Origin: Zygnema cylindricum
Lineage: Eukaryota > Streptophyta > Zygnematophyceae > Zygnematales > Zygnemataceae
Direction: 5' to 3'
DNA: 64,000 nt
Assembly: GCA_037447655.1 (NCBI GenBank)
Contig: JBBHKE010001283.1
Location: 393,225 to 457,224, forward strand
Shown here: in pieces, positions 34,598 to 45,900 of the stretch
Position numbering within the stretch: position 1 is the first letter of the stretch
How the letters are laid out: each line of letters starts with the position of its first letter
The notes under the pieces: model-generated
The model's database searches: none
What the model was told of the DNA's origin: nothing
What the model saw: the letters and a program-made list of their open reading frames with translations, nothing else
Made by a program: the position numbers and the translations under genes

Positions 34598-35139
34598 CAT
34601 CGTCAATCGCTATTAGAGTAAAGGAATAAATAGCGTAAAAAAAAAAAAATCACTAATCGGGTTTTTTTTTTTTTTAAATATATATATACAAATTAATCCC
34701 TAACTGTAATTTGGGTTGTCCTGAATAATAAATATACCCGCCCTTTCGATGTCTACAGTAATATGTGTATCCGTACAAATCTGACAATTCGTATGTCGTT
34801 GCGCTGTTCACACGGTCGACGGACGAACATATGAAAATGTGATTTTTGTCGACGAGTTTGCTTCTCTTTCTTCAAGTGCACATTCACATGTGTGCGCAAT
34901 AATGTTAAGTGTCTTTTTATGCCTTTGTAATTCAAAAAGTACCATTTCATACGGAAATATCCTGTCCGTACGCCACACTATTTCCATCGCCAGGTACTTC
35001 GATTATTGACGCTAATTGAACAAAAAACCCTAATTATAATAATGGAAAAAATAGAATTATGGATTGTATTTCGGGCTTTTTTTTTTTTTTTTTAAGGGCA
35101 CCGAATTGGCGTTATATACTATAATAGCAATTGACGGTG
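34598..35139. mobile_element. Family H MITE in repeat R copy 1
   Basis: It starts CATCGTCAATCGC and ends TTGACGGTG, flanked by TA at 34596-34597 and 35140-35141. Repeat R copy 2 reads straight through this site near 41018-41030 with a single TA. The interior contains a diverged copy of repeat 492-686. Confidence 0.88.
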
Positions 35140-35890
35140 TACAGACTAGTACTTTACTGTACTGTAAATTTGTAATTGATGATTTCACTTTTTCACACAT
35201 CAATAATAATCCTTAGCACCAAAGCAGTCGGTTCGCCTTGTCAAGCGGTTCGGGGTCGCCTTGTCACGCGGCTGTCCAATGATACCGGCGCGATGTCACT
35301 TGGCCAATGATATCAAAAAATGCCTCCCAACCGTTGACGTTGCCTTTACGCGGCGTTGGTGCTAGCGGCCGTTAGTACGGATGTAGAATCATTGACTGGG
35401 CTGGCTGGACACCCCACAAGACCAAGGTGTCGCGAAAGTATACGAGTTTTTCTTTCGTGGTGTCCACCTGGTGGTTTTAGATGTCTACACAACAATTCCC
35501 ATGACAAGATGAGCGTTCTTCTAACCGGTCACGGTCCCGTTTTAGCAGTTTGCTACTGTTACCTCGAGCTTAGGAATCGCTGGATCTAACACGTGGAAAA
35601 TCCAAAAGACTCGGTCGGTTTTACTCATTAAAACTGGTGTATGTCACGGACGTGCAATCTTTTCTGTTGATTTTCTGCCACATGGATGACATCATGAGGA
35701 ATCAATCGAGAGCCAGTCAATTTTGCCAAACTTCAAACTAATCAACACATAGTTTATTATTTAATTTAATTAAAGACTGCGTACGATCGTGTTTTTGTTC
35801 ACCGCTTCAAATTGGTAAACATATTATTAGTGCGATGCACACTATTTGAATGTCACCCTTGTTTGTCGTTTTGCACTTTGCACTTAAAAG

Positions 35891-36156
35891 CATAGTTCAA
35901 AAGTAGGTGAAAGAAGGCCCATACAATATGCCTATTGTATGTAAAACATACAATATGACCTTAAGACCCATATTGTATTCGGACCAATTATAACATTTAG
36001 ACCAATACATTCTATTTAAACCGTCAGATTCGGACGATCGGACGGTCGCTGATCAAAGTAGCGATCTAAGAATATCACATGGAAAGCCCATAACACAACT
36101 TACGCTAAAGGCGCCTACCAAAGGCCTACCATAATAACGCCTACTCTTGAACTATG
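35891..36156. mobile_element. Family 'catag' MITE, copy 2
   Basis: 266 bp with inverted ends CATAGTTCAAAAGTAGG and CTACTCTTGAACTATG. The octamer CTTAAAAG is duplicated exactly at 35883-35890 and 36157-36164. The paralogous site in repeat R copy 2 (about 41958-41965) holds one CTTAAAAG and no element. Confidence 0.95.
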
Positions 36157-36614
36157 CTTAAAAGTGCAATACAATTTTCCTTTCTTTTGCACTTTTCATC
36201 TCTTATCTTCAATGGTAGTCAACAATTTTCCATTTCACGTGTTTTGTACTTTGATGGTTTCACCATCGCGCTTTTTATAATAACCATAGTTCAAAAGTAG
36301 GTGAAAGTAGGCCCATACATTATGTATATTTTATGCAAAACATACAATATGACCTTACGACCCATATTGTATTGGTCACAAAATTTTAAAAAATAGTAAC
36401 AAGGTTGAGTTGCACATCGATCGATAAAGAATTAAACGTCATGCCTAAATTTTGAAAAACATTCGGACAAAAAAAAATTATGTGAGTTTTGAGGTGTTTT
36501 TTATTTAAACCGTCAGACTTGAACAATCAGACGGTCGCTGATCAAAGTAGCGATATACGAAGATCACATGAAAAGCCCATAACAAAACTTGCGATAACAC
36601 TATCTGTCATATAA

Positions 36615-37243
36615 GGGCATGGTTACATCGGACGAAAAGTGAGGTTTAATACATAATTTTGTACTTGTCCGTACCATGCCGTACTATATTTTTGTGAGTT
36701 TCTTAAAAACAACATTACAAAAAATAAGATTACGATTCTCCAAGTATCCGGGAGAAGACGTCGACCGTCTGATTACATTTTGGTCTTCATCTACGAAGCA
36801 ATCGCTCCATACGCCTGTGTATTGGTGAACCCAATTCGCTACACCTGGACGATAAACACGTGCGTCGATGAAAAATGAAAGTTTTCACACGCCCCCAAAG
36901 TCACGTGCCTTCGGACAAGGTGACCGTAAAATATTTGCCCAAAAGAAATACGGTTTTTTGTTGAAGTCAGCAGAGTGTAAGAGATATCTGAGGTACATTG
37001 ACGCGGTACATTTGTGAAGTACACGTACGTAAAGCGCAAGTACGGATTTTCATACGAAAATGGTCGGTTTCCAAATCTTTGACGATTTTAGAGATTTAAT
37101 CGTCGACTTACGTGGAACCACTCAATTCATAACACGTATATGAAAACTTATTTACAAACATTACGCGATGTAACCGAGGCCTCTGTAATATATAAATTGT
37201 GTTGTCCGTATTATTACAGAGACCTCCTGATGTAACCATACCC
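36615..37243. mobile_element. PIF/Harbinger-like MITE (family C)
   Basis: The ends GGGCATGGTTACATC and GATGTAACCATACCC are inverted, with TAA on the left and TTA on the right. The empty site is TTA at 361-363 in the first 'catag' copy. Confidence 0.75.
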
Positions 37244-37246
37244 TTA

Positions 37247-38022
37247 GGGTATGTCCCCATGTACTTGTAACTTAGTGAACTTAACTTGTATTTTAGCGCG
37301 GATCCGCCGGACTCGCTTTTCAAGTGTCCCTATATGTAAGAACGTAATCGTAACTTACGTTTGTGACGATTGTTTACGTCGACAATACTTGTGACGGTTG
37401 TCAACATCTACAATTTGTGTTGTCGCACGTTATTTTTTGCAACTGCTTGTGACGTCGCATGTCTTATCGTGACATTGTAAAGGTACCGCCTTCCAGCCTG
37501 TGCCGTTTCACGGTTGAAGAAGATGCACTTTGCCTTTTCGTCGCCTGACCGCTCGACGTGAAATGGCATCGGAATTTTGAGACCCTGCAAAAAAAAATCC
37601 GTACTTGACGAAAATGGACAAAACCAAACAAATTGTGGACTTATCTTTGTCGTATTGAACGCAAACGGACAAAACATTACAAATTATGTACTTTTCTTTG
37701 TCCTTAGAAATCGGATGAAAATTTTCGAAAATTACGGCTTGTGCGAATATATGCTCCTATTTGTTTTTCGAAAACACCTAGTTATAAAACACATCGCCGA
37801 TGTGTTTTAAAGATAGGTTTGAAGATGACGTTTTTTGTCGTCGTCGTGGGTCGAAAAACACAAGACGACAAATTTTTGTGCATCCTAAGTTGAAGGATGA
37901 CGCAAATTGTACTCTACAAATTTGCTATTCCTTCGTACGGTTGCAGCTTATGCAGTACGGCACTAAGTTTTATAGGAAAACGACAGATAAAAACCCTTAC
38001 TTATGCACATGGGGACATACCC
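37247..38022. mobile_element. PIF/Harbinger-like MITE (family D), copy 1
   Basis: Inverted ends GGGTATGTCCCCATG, with TTA duplicated exactly at 37244-37246 and 38023-38025. It inserted at the right edge of the family C element. Confidence 0.85.
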
Positions 38023-38329
38023 TTACCCTTAGCGTCTGCAATTTTGAAGGCAACACTAAATAAAGTCTCAATTTGACCAACCAGGCAGTATGGGTCGATT
38101 TTTTTGCTTTGCCCTTTTTCTAAAAGGGAAAAGCATTGTAGTCGCCTTCGTCTCTGGTGACAACGAGAATTGACCGTCGATGTTTTTTGTGTAAGATCTT
38201 GAGCCGTTGAGGGTTTTGAGTTAGGATTGGCGTCTTTGGTGACAAAGGAAAGAGACACGTGGTACAATCCTATTTGTTGTATTTCACGTGGTTGTAGTGG
38301 TATGATAAATGTCCAGACAAAATCGACGT

Positions 38330-38708
38330 CACGCCAAAATGTCGTGTTATCAATACCGGTTGAGTAACGTACAGTATGGTACGCTAATTTTTTTCGCGTG
38401 CGATTCCGTACATCATGCCGATTTGTCGTTTTGTCAATATCCGTACACGCCAAAATGTCGTGTTACCAATACCGGTGAAGTAACGTACAGTATCGAACTT
38501 TTAATTTTTGCGCGTGCGATCCCGTCACATCACGCTAAGTTGTCGTGTTCTCAATTTCCGTACACTACTGTTATTTCAGTGTTGGCGTGACGTACGATGT
38601 GTGTGATATCAATACCGGTACAGTAACGTACAGTATCGCACTTTTAATTATAGCGCGTGCGATCTCGTCACATCACGCCACGTTGTCGTGTTCTCAATAT
38701 CCGTACAC
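38330..38708. repeat. Three tandem units of about 118-150 bp
   Basis: Each unit holds CAATACCGGT, then GTAACGTACAGTAT, then GCGCGTGCGAT, then a TGTCGTGTTCTCAAT-like phrase. Units start near 38332, 38450 and 38595. Nothing coding. Confidence 0.75.
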
Positions 38709-38710
38709 TA

Positions 38711-39385
38711 CACAGCGAATCGTAATTAGAGTAAATAACGCTAATTCGGTCGCCTTAAATTTCGACTCTATCACGTTAAATAGAGTAAATGATTCGAATA
38801 TTTTCATTATACTATTTAAGGTAAAGTTTAATCAGCGTAAAAATTCCTAATATAGGTTCGTTTTAAATAATGTGGAGTATGGACAACGTCTGACTGTGAA
38901 AAATTGTAATTTTATAAGTAAAAAGGTACAAATAATAATTTAATAGAATCGCGCTCGCATGTGAAATTGCACTAAACAAAAAAATTAAATCGCATCGAAA
39001 TAAACCCGTTCGCATATCTCCGTCCGTCGACAAGATTCTCGCCCGTGTGAACATTTACATGAATTTACAAGTGAAAATTTTATAGTTAAACGACAACAGT
39101 ATGAGTTGAGAAAATAGTATATATCTATGAGACAAATAGTACTAACGTCATAATGACGTCAAAATATACGGGCTGACGGTTTTCGTATGTCTAAATAATT
39201 TAGTGTTTATAATTACAGCATGGATAATTATTGCCGACATAAGCTAGTATAGAGTACTTAAATAAAATAGAATAAATTTCCTCTGTGAAAAGGTTATATC
39301 ACAATAATTAGTGTTTACAACTCTAATTGTTTTTTTTTGTTTTTTTGCTCTAATTTTTTCTTTACTAAAATTACGATTCGCGGTG
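38711..39385. mobile_element. Family H MITE, long form
   Basis: The left end CACAGCGAATCGTAATTAG follows TA (38709-38710). The right end ATTACGATTCGCGGTG at 39385 is followed by AA instead of TA. Confidence 0.6.
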
Positions 39386-39649
39386 AATCGTAATTTCAAT
39401 GTTGGCGTCACGTACGATTTTCGTACATGGTACGCACTGTACTAGCGCATTGTATATGGTAAAGACCATGACGATGCCAAGTGGATGGTTTAATTCGCGT
39501 TTCCCTCATGTAGGAGGTTTGATTAAGCGTAAAAGTTTCACATTGATTTGAGCGTTCGATCTCATTCTAATGAACGATATGAATGAATGGACTGAATATA
39601 TCATGTAGTATTAAATATTTTAATGTTAAATCTAGAATACACATTAAAC
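39386..39649. other. Putative intron or 3' flank of the eIF1A-like exon
   Basis: No eIF1A-like coding was found below 39650. The sequence contains no recognised element after the family H MITE. Confidence 0.35.
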
Positions 39650-39761
39650 CATGAGCGTATTCCTGACCGTCTTCCTTAAAAACTAATTCTCTTTTCTCAT
39701 CCTCAGCTTCATTCTTTCCCCTCTTACGATTCTTTCCTCCCTTTCCCTTATTCTTCGGCAT
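39650..39761 (-). CDS. Translation initiation factor eIF1A, first coding exon only
   Basis: The minus-strand frame starts [18 protein letters not shown] and continues to EDGQEYA. This is the invariant basic N-terminal tail and the start of the OB fold of eIF1A, which stimulates ternary complex binding and scanning on the 40S subunit. Homology stops after EYA, at a plausible GT donor (39649-39648). The rest of the OB fold was not found in the transposon-rich sequence below. Either a long intron carries the gene's remainder out of view, or the gene was cut by the insertions at 30-39 kb. The exon shows no damage. The upstream region has plant translation-gene promoter motifs, which supports a real gene start over a processed copy. 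Confidence 0.8.
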
Positions 39762-39968
39762 CTTCGAAGGATTCTCCTTCCAAAAAAGGTAGTAAAACGA
39801 GAAAGCAAGTAAAATTTAATAAGTCAAAAACAGCAGAAAAAGCCTATTCCTTGCCTTTTCTATATGCCTTCTATCCGATTAGACTAAATAAAGAAACTCC
39901 TGTTAAAAGTATGAAAAAATTCCGGAAGGGAAAGATTCTGCAGCACAAGGAAACCCTTGTTGATTAAC

Positions 39969-40030
39969 CAAACCCTAATTGCAGCTGACAGATTTATACC
40001 AAAAGTCTCCCAAAGTGGCAGCTAGGGTTT
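39969..40030 (-). promoter_or_regulatory. eIF1A promoter: TATA box and two telo-boxes
   Basis: On the minus strand, AAACCCTA (40030-40023) is followed by TATAAAT (39999-39993). A reverse-oriented TTAGGGTT lies at 39976-39969. Telo-boxes are typical of plant promoters of translation-machinery genes. The distance from the TATA box to the ATG is about 230 bases. Confidence 0.65.
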
Positions 40031-40576
40031 GGGACATCTAGAGATAGTATTGGCCGAAAATCTGGACGGTTCAACCGGTTTTATAACTATGAGATGTAAT
40101 CCTAACCGTCCGTTTATTGCCTTAATACGGCAGCTGTGGAGATCAACGGTGTAAAGGTGTTCATCTGTGGAAGAAGATCCAGTGCCATCTGGGCGTTTCC
40201 TTGTGTTACACGAGTCGCAGTTCGACAGCGTGAAGTCGACGCAATTCTGCTACAAACACGTGACAGTACAGATTCCATATTCGAAACTTTCTTGGGATAT
40301 TTTAGAAATGCATATCGTTTAAAATTGAGATAATGAGATGCCTATTAGGGGAGCCGTTGAACTTCGAACTTAAAGATTCGAGCTATAGGATAAAGTTCGT
40401 ACACCATTGGTTTGTACGGATGAAACGGATGGAACACGGAAAGAGTACCCCATTGGCAATCTCAAAATATCTAGTCAGTGAATGAAAAGTACAAAGTTCA
40501 AAATGAGGTACGGCTGAATTCGGTATAAATTTTTTAAAGTTCGTACTTATGAAAAGTACGAGCCTCTCTCCATGTA

Positions 40577-42090
40577 TGTTTTGTATAGTTTACTGTAGTG
40601 CAAAACCACAATTTGAATGTAATCTTACAGTCAGCCCGTCATGGCAGTTTGACGGGAGTCGAACATCAATCAAAAAGTACAAAAGTACATTAATTTGTGA
40701 AGTATGTACGAATAACACGAGGGAATTGCTATGGGTACAGCCCAAACTGCGGTGGACAACCAGAATCAAATCTCGTGTTGAAAATGTACACTCTTAAGAC
40801 ACCTGTCTACCCAACGCCGTCAAACATTACTGACGGCTGATAAACACCATCTCCGACCGCGCATTGAGACCCTGGCCACGTGGCATTGTGCCGGTAAGAA
40901 TTCTTACGGGCGGAACCAAACCGACTACGGTTTTTGGTGCTAAAGGCATTTTCGAACGTGTCCGTACTTTACTTCTGAGGACGTACTTTGCTTTCGCTTG
41001 TTCCTAGTGGTCGTCGTATAGTACAGACTAGTACACCGCGAATCGTTATTACTTCTTAGACTATAGAAATTGTTAGAACAAAGAAAAATTAGCGTCATTC
41101 ATTCTAATTTAGTGCCAGGAGACGTGGCAGATTATGATCCACGTTTTTAAATAGTATAATTTGCTCTATTTAAGGTATCAATGTCAAAATTTTGGGGTGC
41201 CGATATAGAGTACATAAGGCTAATAACGATTCACGGTGTACTGTACTGTAATTGATGTTTTCACACCAATAATAATCCTTAGCACCAAAGCAGCCGGTTC
41301 GGTTTCGCCTTGTCACGCAGCTGTCCAATGATACCGGCGCGATGTCACTTGGCCAATCATATCAAAAATTGCCTCCCCGTTGACGGTGTCTCCACGCGTG
41401 CTGGTGCTACAGTAGCGGCCGTCAGTACGGATGTAGAATCTTGACATGGCTGGCTGGACACTCCACAAGACCTTAGGTGTCGTGAAAGTGTACGATTTTT
41501 TCTTTCGAGGTGTACACCTGGCGGTTTACGAGTCAACACAAGAATTCCCATGACAAGATGAGCGTTCTAAAAAACGGTTACGGTCCCGTTTTAGACTTTT
41601 AGCAGTTTGTTATTGTTACCTCGAGCTTAGGATCGCTGGATCTAACACGTGGAAAACACATTATAACTGGGGGCTTATGTCACGGACGTCCAATTTTTTT
41701 TGCTGATTTTCACCCACATGGATGACACCATGAGGAATCAATCGAGAGCCAGTCATTTTTGCCGAATTTCTAACTGACTTCGTACTCAAAGTCCAAGTCA
41801 ATATTGTAATCAACACATACTTCATTATTTAATTTACTTAAAGACTGCGTACGATCGTGTTTTTGACTTTTTGTTCACCGCTTCAAATTGGTAAACATAT
41901 TATTAGTGCGATGCACACTATTTGAATGTCACGCTGGTTTGTCATTTTTCACTTTGCACTTAAAAGTACAATAAAGTTTTCCTTCCTCTTGCACTTATCC
42001 ATCTCTTATCTTTAATTGTAGTCAACAATTTTCCATTTCAATCATGCTTTGTACTTTGATGCTTCACCAACGCGTTTTTGATAATAAAAC
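40577..42090. repeat. Repeat block R, copy 2
   Basis: Matches 34101-36284 and lacks both insertions found there, but carries its own family H MITE (41034-41238). Same orientation as copy 1, about 6.5 kb away. No coding. Confidence 0.8.
41034..41238. mobile_element. Family H MITE in repeat R copy 2
   Basis: 205 bp, CACCGCGAATCGTTATTA to GATTCACGGTG, flanked by TA at 41032-41033 and 41239-41240. Repeat R copy 1 has the uninterrupted site (GACTAGTACTTTACTG near 35145). Confidence 0.92.
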
Positions 42091-42780
42091 CTTCTGCTTT
42101 GTACTTTGCAAACATCCCACGTCGGCCAGGTGTCGCAATCGAGCAATTTTGTACCGTCTCATTTGCACTAACCGCGTGATTATTTACTCGTTTTCCCATG
42201 AAAGCGTCCGACGTTTTGGTACATTGTATGTCGAACATCTGCCAAGTGGCATACCGTTACCGCAAATCCCGCGAAAGCATTTTAGAGTGCAGGTGAAGCA
42301 AAAGCCAAATAAAAGCAGACGAAGTAAGAGATACGCATGCGTAGCTTCCACGCAACTTCTTGCTTTGACTTCACTTTTCCAGGTTCACGAGTTCATAAAG
42401 TTTATTTGCTGCTTCATTAGTCTGCCAAAGCAACATCCTAACACTCAAGGAACACCTTTTTTCAAAGCTTGAAATTTGCAATATCAAATTATAGCCGTGG
42501 GAGGAGTTAGGAGTTAGCTAATCACGTTTGTCACTCTCCGTGTTCTTTCATTGACCAAAGAAAAAGAAAAAAAATTAGCTTTCTTGTTTTCAATAATCCA
42601 AATTGGCTTGATTTTGTAAACATTGTACTTTATTGTACAGTGAAAATTCTGCTCATTTTCTTGTATACACTGCACATTTTGACAGTCAAAAACGTAAACA
42701 CTCTTAAATAAGTTTTGTATTTATTAATCAATGTTTTTGACATTTTGAATTTACAAAACTTGACCAACTTCAAAAAATTA
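42091..42780. other. Upstream region of the large gene
   Basis: No gene or element recognised. It should include the promoter and 5' UTR of the plus-strand gene. I could not fix a TATA box or a convincing initiator ATG. Confidence 0.35.
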
Positions 42781-42781
42781 G

Positions 42782-42964
42782 CCACAGAAAAAAAGCTTTT
42801 GAGTGCTGTTTTAAAACTGGTTGGTTGTGCGATTGCAAAAAAGGCTGACGTCATCATGGACTCAAAAAATTTGACATTTTTAGAAAAATATGCCTTTTCA
42901 AATGACCGATATTCGGTTTTGGCAGATTTGCTGCCCGGCTCAGATGAGTACTACTTCTATTCTG
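42782..42964 (+). other. Probable first visible coding exon of the large gene
   Basis: The frame is open from 42715 without an ATG until 42856 (VIMDSK). It contains LEKYAFSNDRYSVLADLLPG followed by SDEYYFYS, which reads as the start of the helical region. It ends at a GT donor at 42965, duplicated at 43004. The start is undecided: an acceptor AG at 42780-42781 or initiation at 42856. Confidence 0.55.
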
Positions 42965-45900
42965 GTAAATATCCTGCTATTGCCAAGTACTGCTTCTATT
43001 CTGGTAAACATTCTATTAGTACTCTTACTATTCTGGAAAACATTCTATTATTGCTTCAAAGCTCTTACTTGAACTGAAGCTATATGTCAGTTCGGATTTT
43101 TCCATACTTCATTTGGTTCGAAAGTAAGAAATTCAGTTTTTGAATGAACCTTCTCCATTTGCTTCTTCTGCAGCAAATGGAGATTGCTAACAAGTATTAG
43201 TTTTACGAAAAAGCCTTAAAGACTTTCCCTCTTTTCTTTTATGCAGGGGAAATGTATACAAAGAATTGTGTAGTGTGCTTACAAAGCCTTTCATTTTACA
43301 AAACGTTTCACTTTTTAGCTACAAGAATTGATTCTTGCATCCACGTACACAAAACCTCAGGAGACGGTCCTAGCTTTTTATTGATTTTTTTTTGATACAT
43401 TCTTCATAGATTAAAAAAATGCTAGAAGAGACTATCGGGAAATAAAATCAAATGAAAAACAATTAACAGGACCAATTTTTACAAACAAAACAAAAACAAC
43501 ATTAAAACAAAATCAATCAACGAAAAAAAAAAATCAGTTTTTAAGCAGTTATGCAGAAAATCTGAACCAAGTCGCCGGTGACTTTACGTCTCACTTACAT
43601 TCACATTTGATGTTGCTTTAAATGAATCTCTTTATCTTATTTGTGCCTAATTTTGGTAGAGACAAAACGCTCTTCATGGAATGACCTTTGTCAAGCAAGA
43701 TGCAGTAACCACACTGGCGATCGCTATTAGTCTTAGACATTATCGGGCACTCAAATTTCTTTCAACTTTATTGTCAATCGCTCGTTTTTTTTTGTAGAAG
43801 GGCATCGATAGGTAATGGTCTCACTTTTCAATCGTGACGTCAAGATTGAAAATCGGAAAACTCTCTGATGAGTAAAAGTACTTTGAGTTCCCAAAAAATG
43901 TTTAAGACTAGTAGGGAATGGGCAGTGTGGGTACAGACCATTTTTTTTCTCTTTCTTCCTGCATTAAGCAAATGGACATTGCTGGATGGGCAGGTTTATT
44001 GGCTCTTCAAGTAAACCGTCTCGAGGAAGCGAAGTTAATTTTGGCACAGTGGAAGGTCAGTCGAAACAGCGATTCTGGAAGTTTAAGAAAAAACTTCAAA
44101 GAAGAATACGAGGAGCTCGAGAAACGTGTTTGGTTGGCTCGATGGGACGCTGGTGAAGAGAAAGAGATAGCTGCATTGCTGAAAAAGGTAAATCTTTTTC
44201 ACTTTTCACTTTTTTCACTTTTTGGTAGTCATGAAGTACGCTTTAGTTTTATAGGTAACCCGTCGCTGTTAGTGTAATAGAAAGTATTAGTATAAATGCG
44301 GAATGTGGCGACTTGTAGTCCACTCCCTTTAATAATATATATTCCACGCTATTTTTTTTTTCTCGAATAATAATTCACGGTGTAATTAGTGAGTCGGGAG
44401 AAAAAGTTTTCGGGTCATTCCTTGAGCATGTTATTAAACTGGGAATGTTTTCTTATTCACTTTCATGAACGTAATTTGCTAAGATTAACTGCAAATTTTT
44501 TGCAGAGATTAAAACTTGAGTTTCAACATGGTCCGTCTCGTTTTGGAGGTTCTCCAACTGTTTTTGGAAGTGTTCCTGCTGATACCAATCGACATTCGTC
44601 ATTTCTGCCTGTCGAAGTTACGTCCATGGATAGTCTTTTTGAGTATCACTTCAAGGATCGTCAGTCGTTGTTATCTGAGTTTATCTTCTCATGGGCAGCA
44701 AAAAGACATCCAGAGTGTATTCCTTTATTGGCTAAGGTATGGATTTTTTTTTTTTTTTTGGTTATCATCTTTCAGGATTAACCTTAAGTTTTTTTTTTAG
44801 CGAATGCAGCTGCATCATATGAGCTATCAATGACAGCAAAACTGAAAATCTTCAAATCTGGAAATTTATGGAGAACAGAAATGTTTCTTTGCATCTTTAA
44901 TTTTTTGAATATGGAATTGTGGTAATTGCCATGGAATACTATTGTCAGAAATGAGACCGAGTTCAGATTTTTTTTTTTTTATGATGCAGGAAATGACATG
45001 GCCTTCAATTCCAAATCTTGTCGAGATCCTTCCTGACATCTTTATGAAAAGTGGCGTCTCTCAAGTGTAAGTTTTATGAAATCCTCTGTTTGGACCATAT
45101 TTCTGTTGCATAGCTCGCTGCATTTTGCTGCAGTTTCAATCCTGAGTTTCAGTTTCAGTTCCAGTTTTAGTTCCAGTTTCAGTTTCAGGCTGTTATTGAA
45201 ATTTTGAATGAAACAGCCTTCAATGAGACGTGTAAAAAAAAGTGGCGGTAAACATTGGAGTGATTGGGGATGTTTGGAAACAAACTTATCTTAGAAATAA
45301 ATTTGAAACTTTTCCTTAATTTCGTTTTTCACGGCACCATTTTTCCTTCTTTTTTTGTGTTTTGTGATTTGCAGAAAAGCAAATCTGCTGACTCTTGAGC
45401 AGCTCCAAATTATAGAGAGTCCAGAAGTTTGGAAACAGCAATGGTTTTTTGATGAATACTGCAAAAGACTACTTCCTCCGGCGGATATTGATATTACTCA
45501 AGATGATATTGCGTTTGAGAAGTAAGTTCATAGTACACCGTGAATAACTGATTTTTTTCACCTTTTAAACTCATTTTTTTTAATCGGGAGGTTGAAATAG
45601 TAAGGTAAGACTTTAACCGTTGATTAGTCACTTCCACTGAAGATCAGAGATGAGTGCATGGAAAAAAACTGATTTCAACGCAAATGTCTCCTATCCTTCA
45701 CGTTTCATAAATTATTATACTGCATTTCCTTTGAGTTGACTGTGATCTCTATTCTAGTTTGCTAAAGTTATGGACTGCACAATTGATGATCTTAAATCAC
45801 ATGTTTACATCTGTGATTGTTCCCATAATAAGAAACGTGACACTATACATCTATGATTGGTCTTATAATAAGAAACATGACACCTTACCGACATCTGATT

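Larger units (their letters stand above)
34101..36284. repeat. Repeat block R, copy 1
   Basis: Aligns with 40577-42090 over its whole length once two insertions (34598-35139 and 35891-36156) are removed. It starts at TATAGTTTACTGCAGTG and breaks at 36284, where a family 'catag' element begins. No coding potential is shared between the copies, so I regard it as a non-coding repeat or segmental duplication of unknown class. Confidence 0.8.
36285..38110. mobile_element. Family 'catag' element, copy 3, with two nested MITEs
   Basis: The left end is at 36285, in an ATAATAA context matching repeat R copy 2. Homology to 30-450 runs to 36614, is interrupted by the elements 36615-37243 and 37247-38022, and resumes at about 38031 (GCGTCTGCAATTTTGA). 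The right end was not found. Confidence 0.75.

Noticed and set aside
16493-37677. Similar 60-90 residue ORFs at 16493-16690 (+) and 37408-37677 (-) sharing the ending KNNVRQHKL
   Set aside because: They lie in two copies of the same MITE family. DNA similarity continues equally outside the ORFs, and most differences between copies change the amino acid, so there is no sign of protein-level selection.
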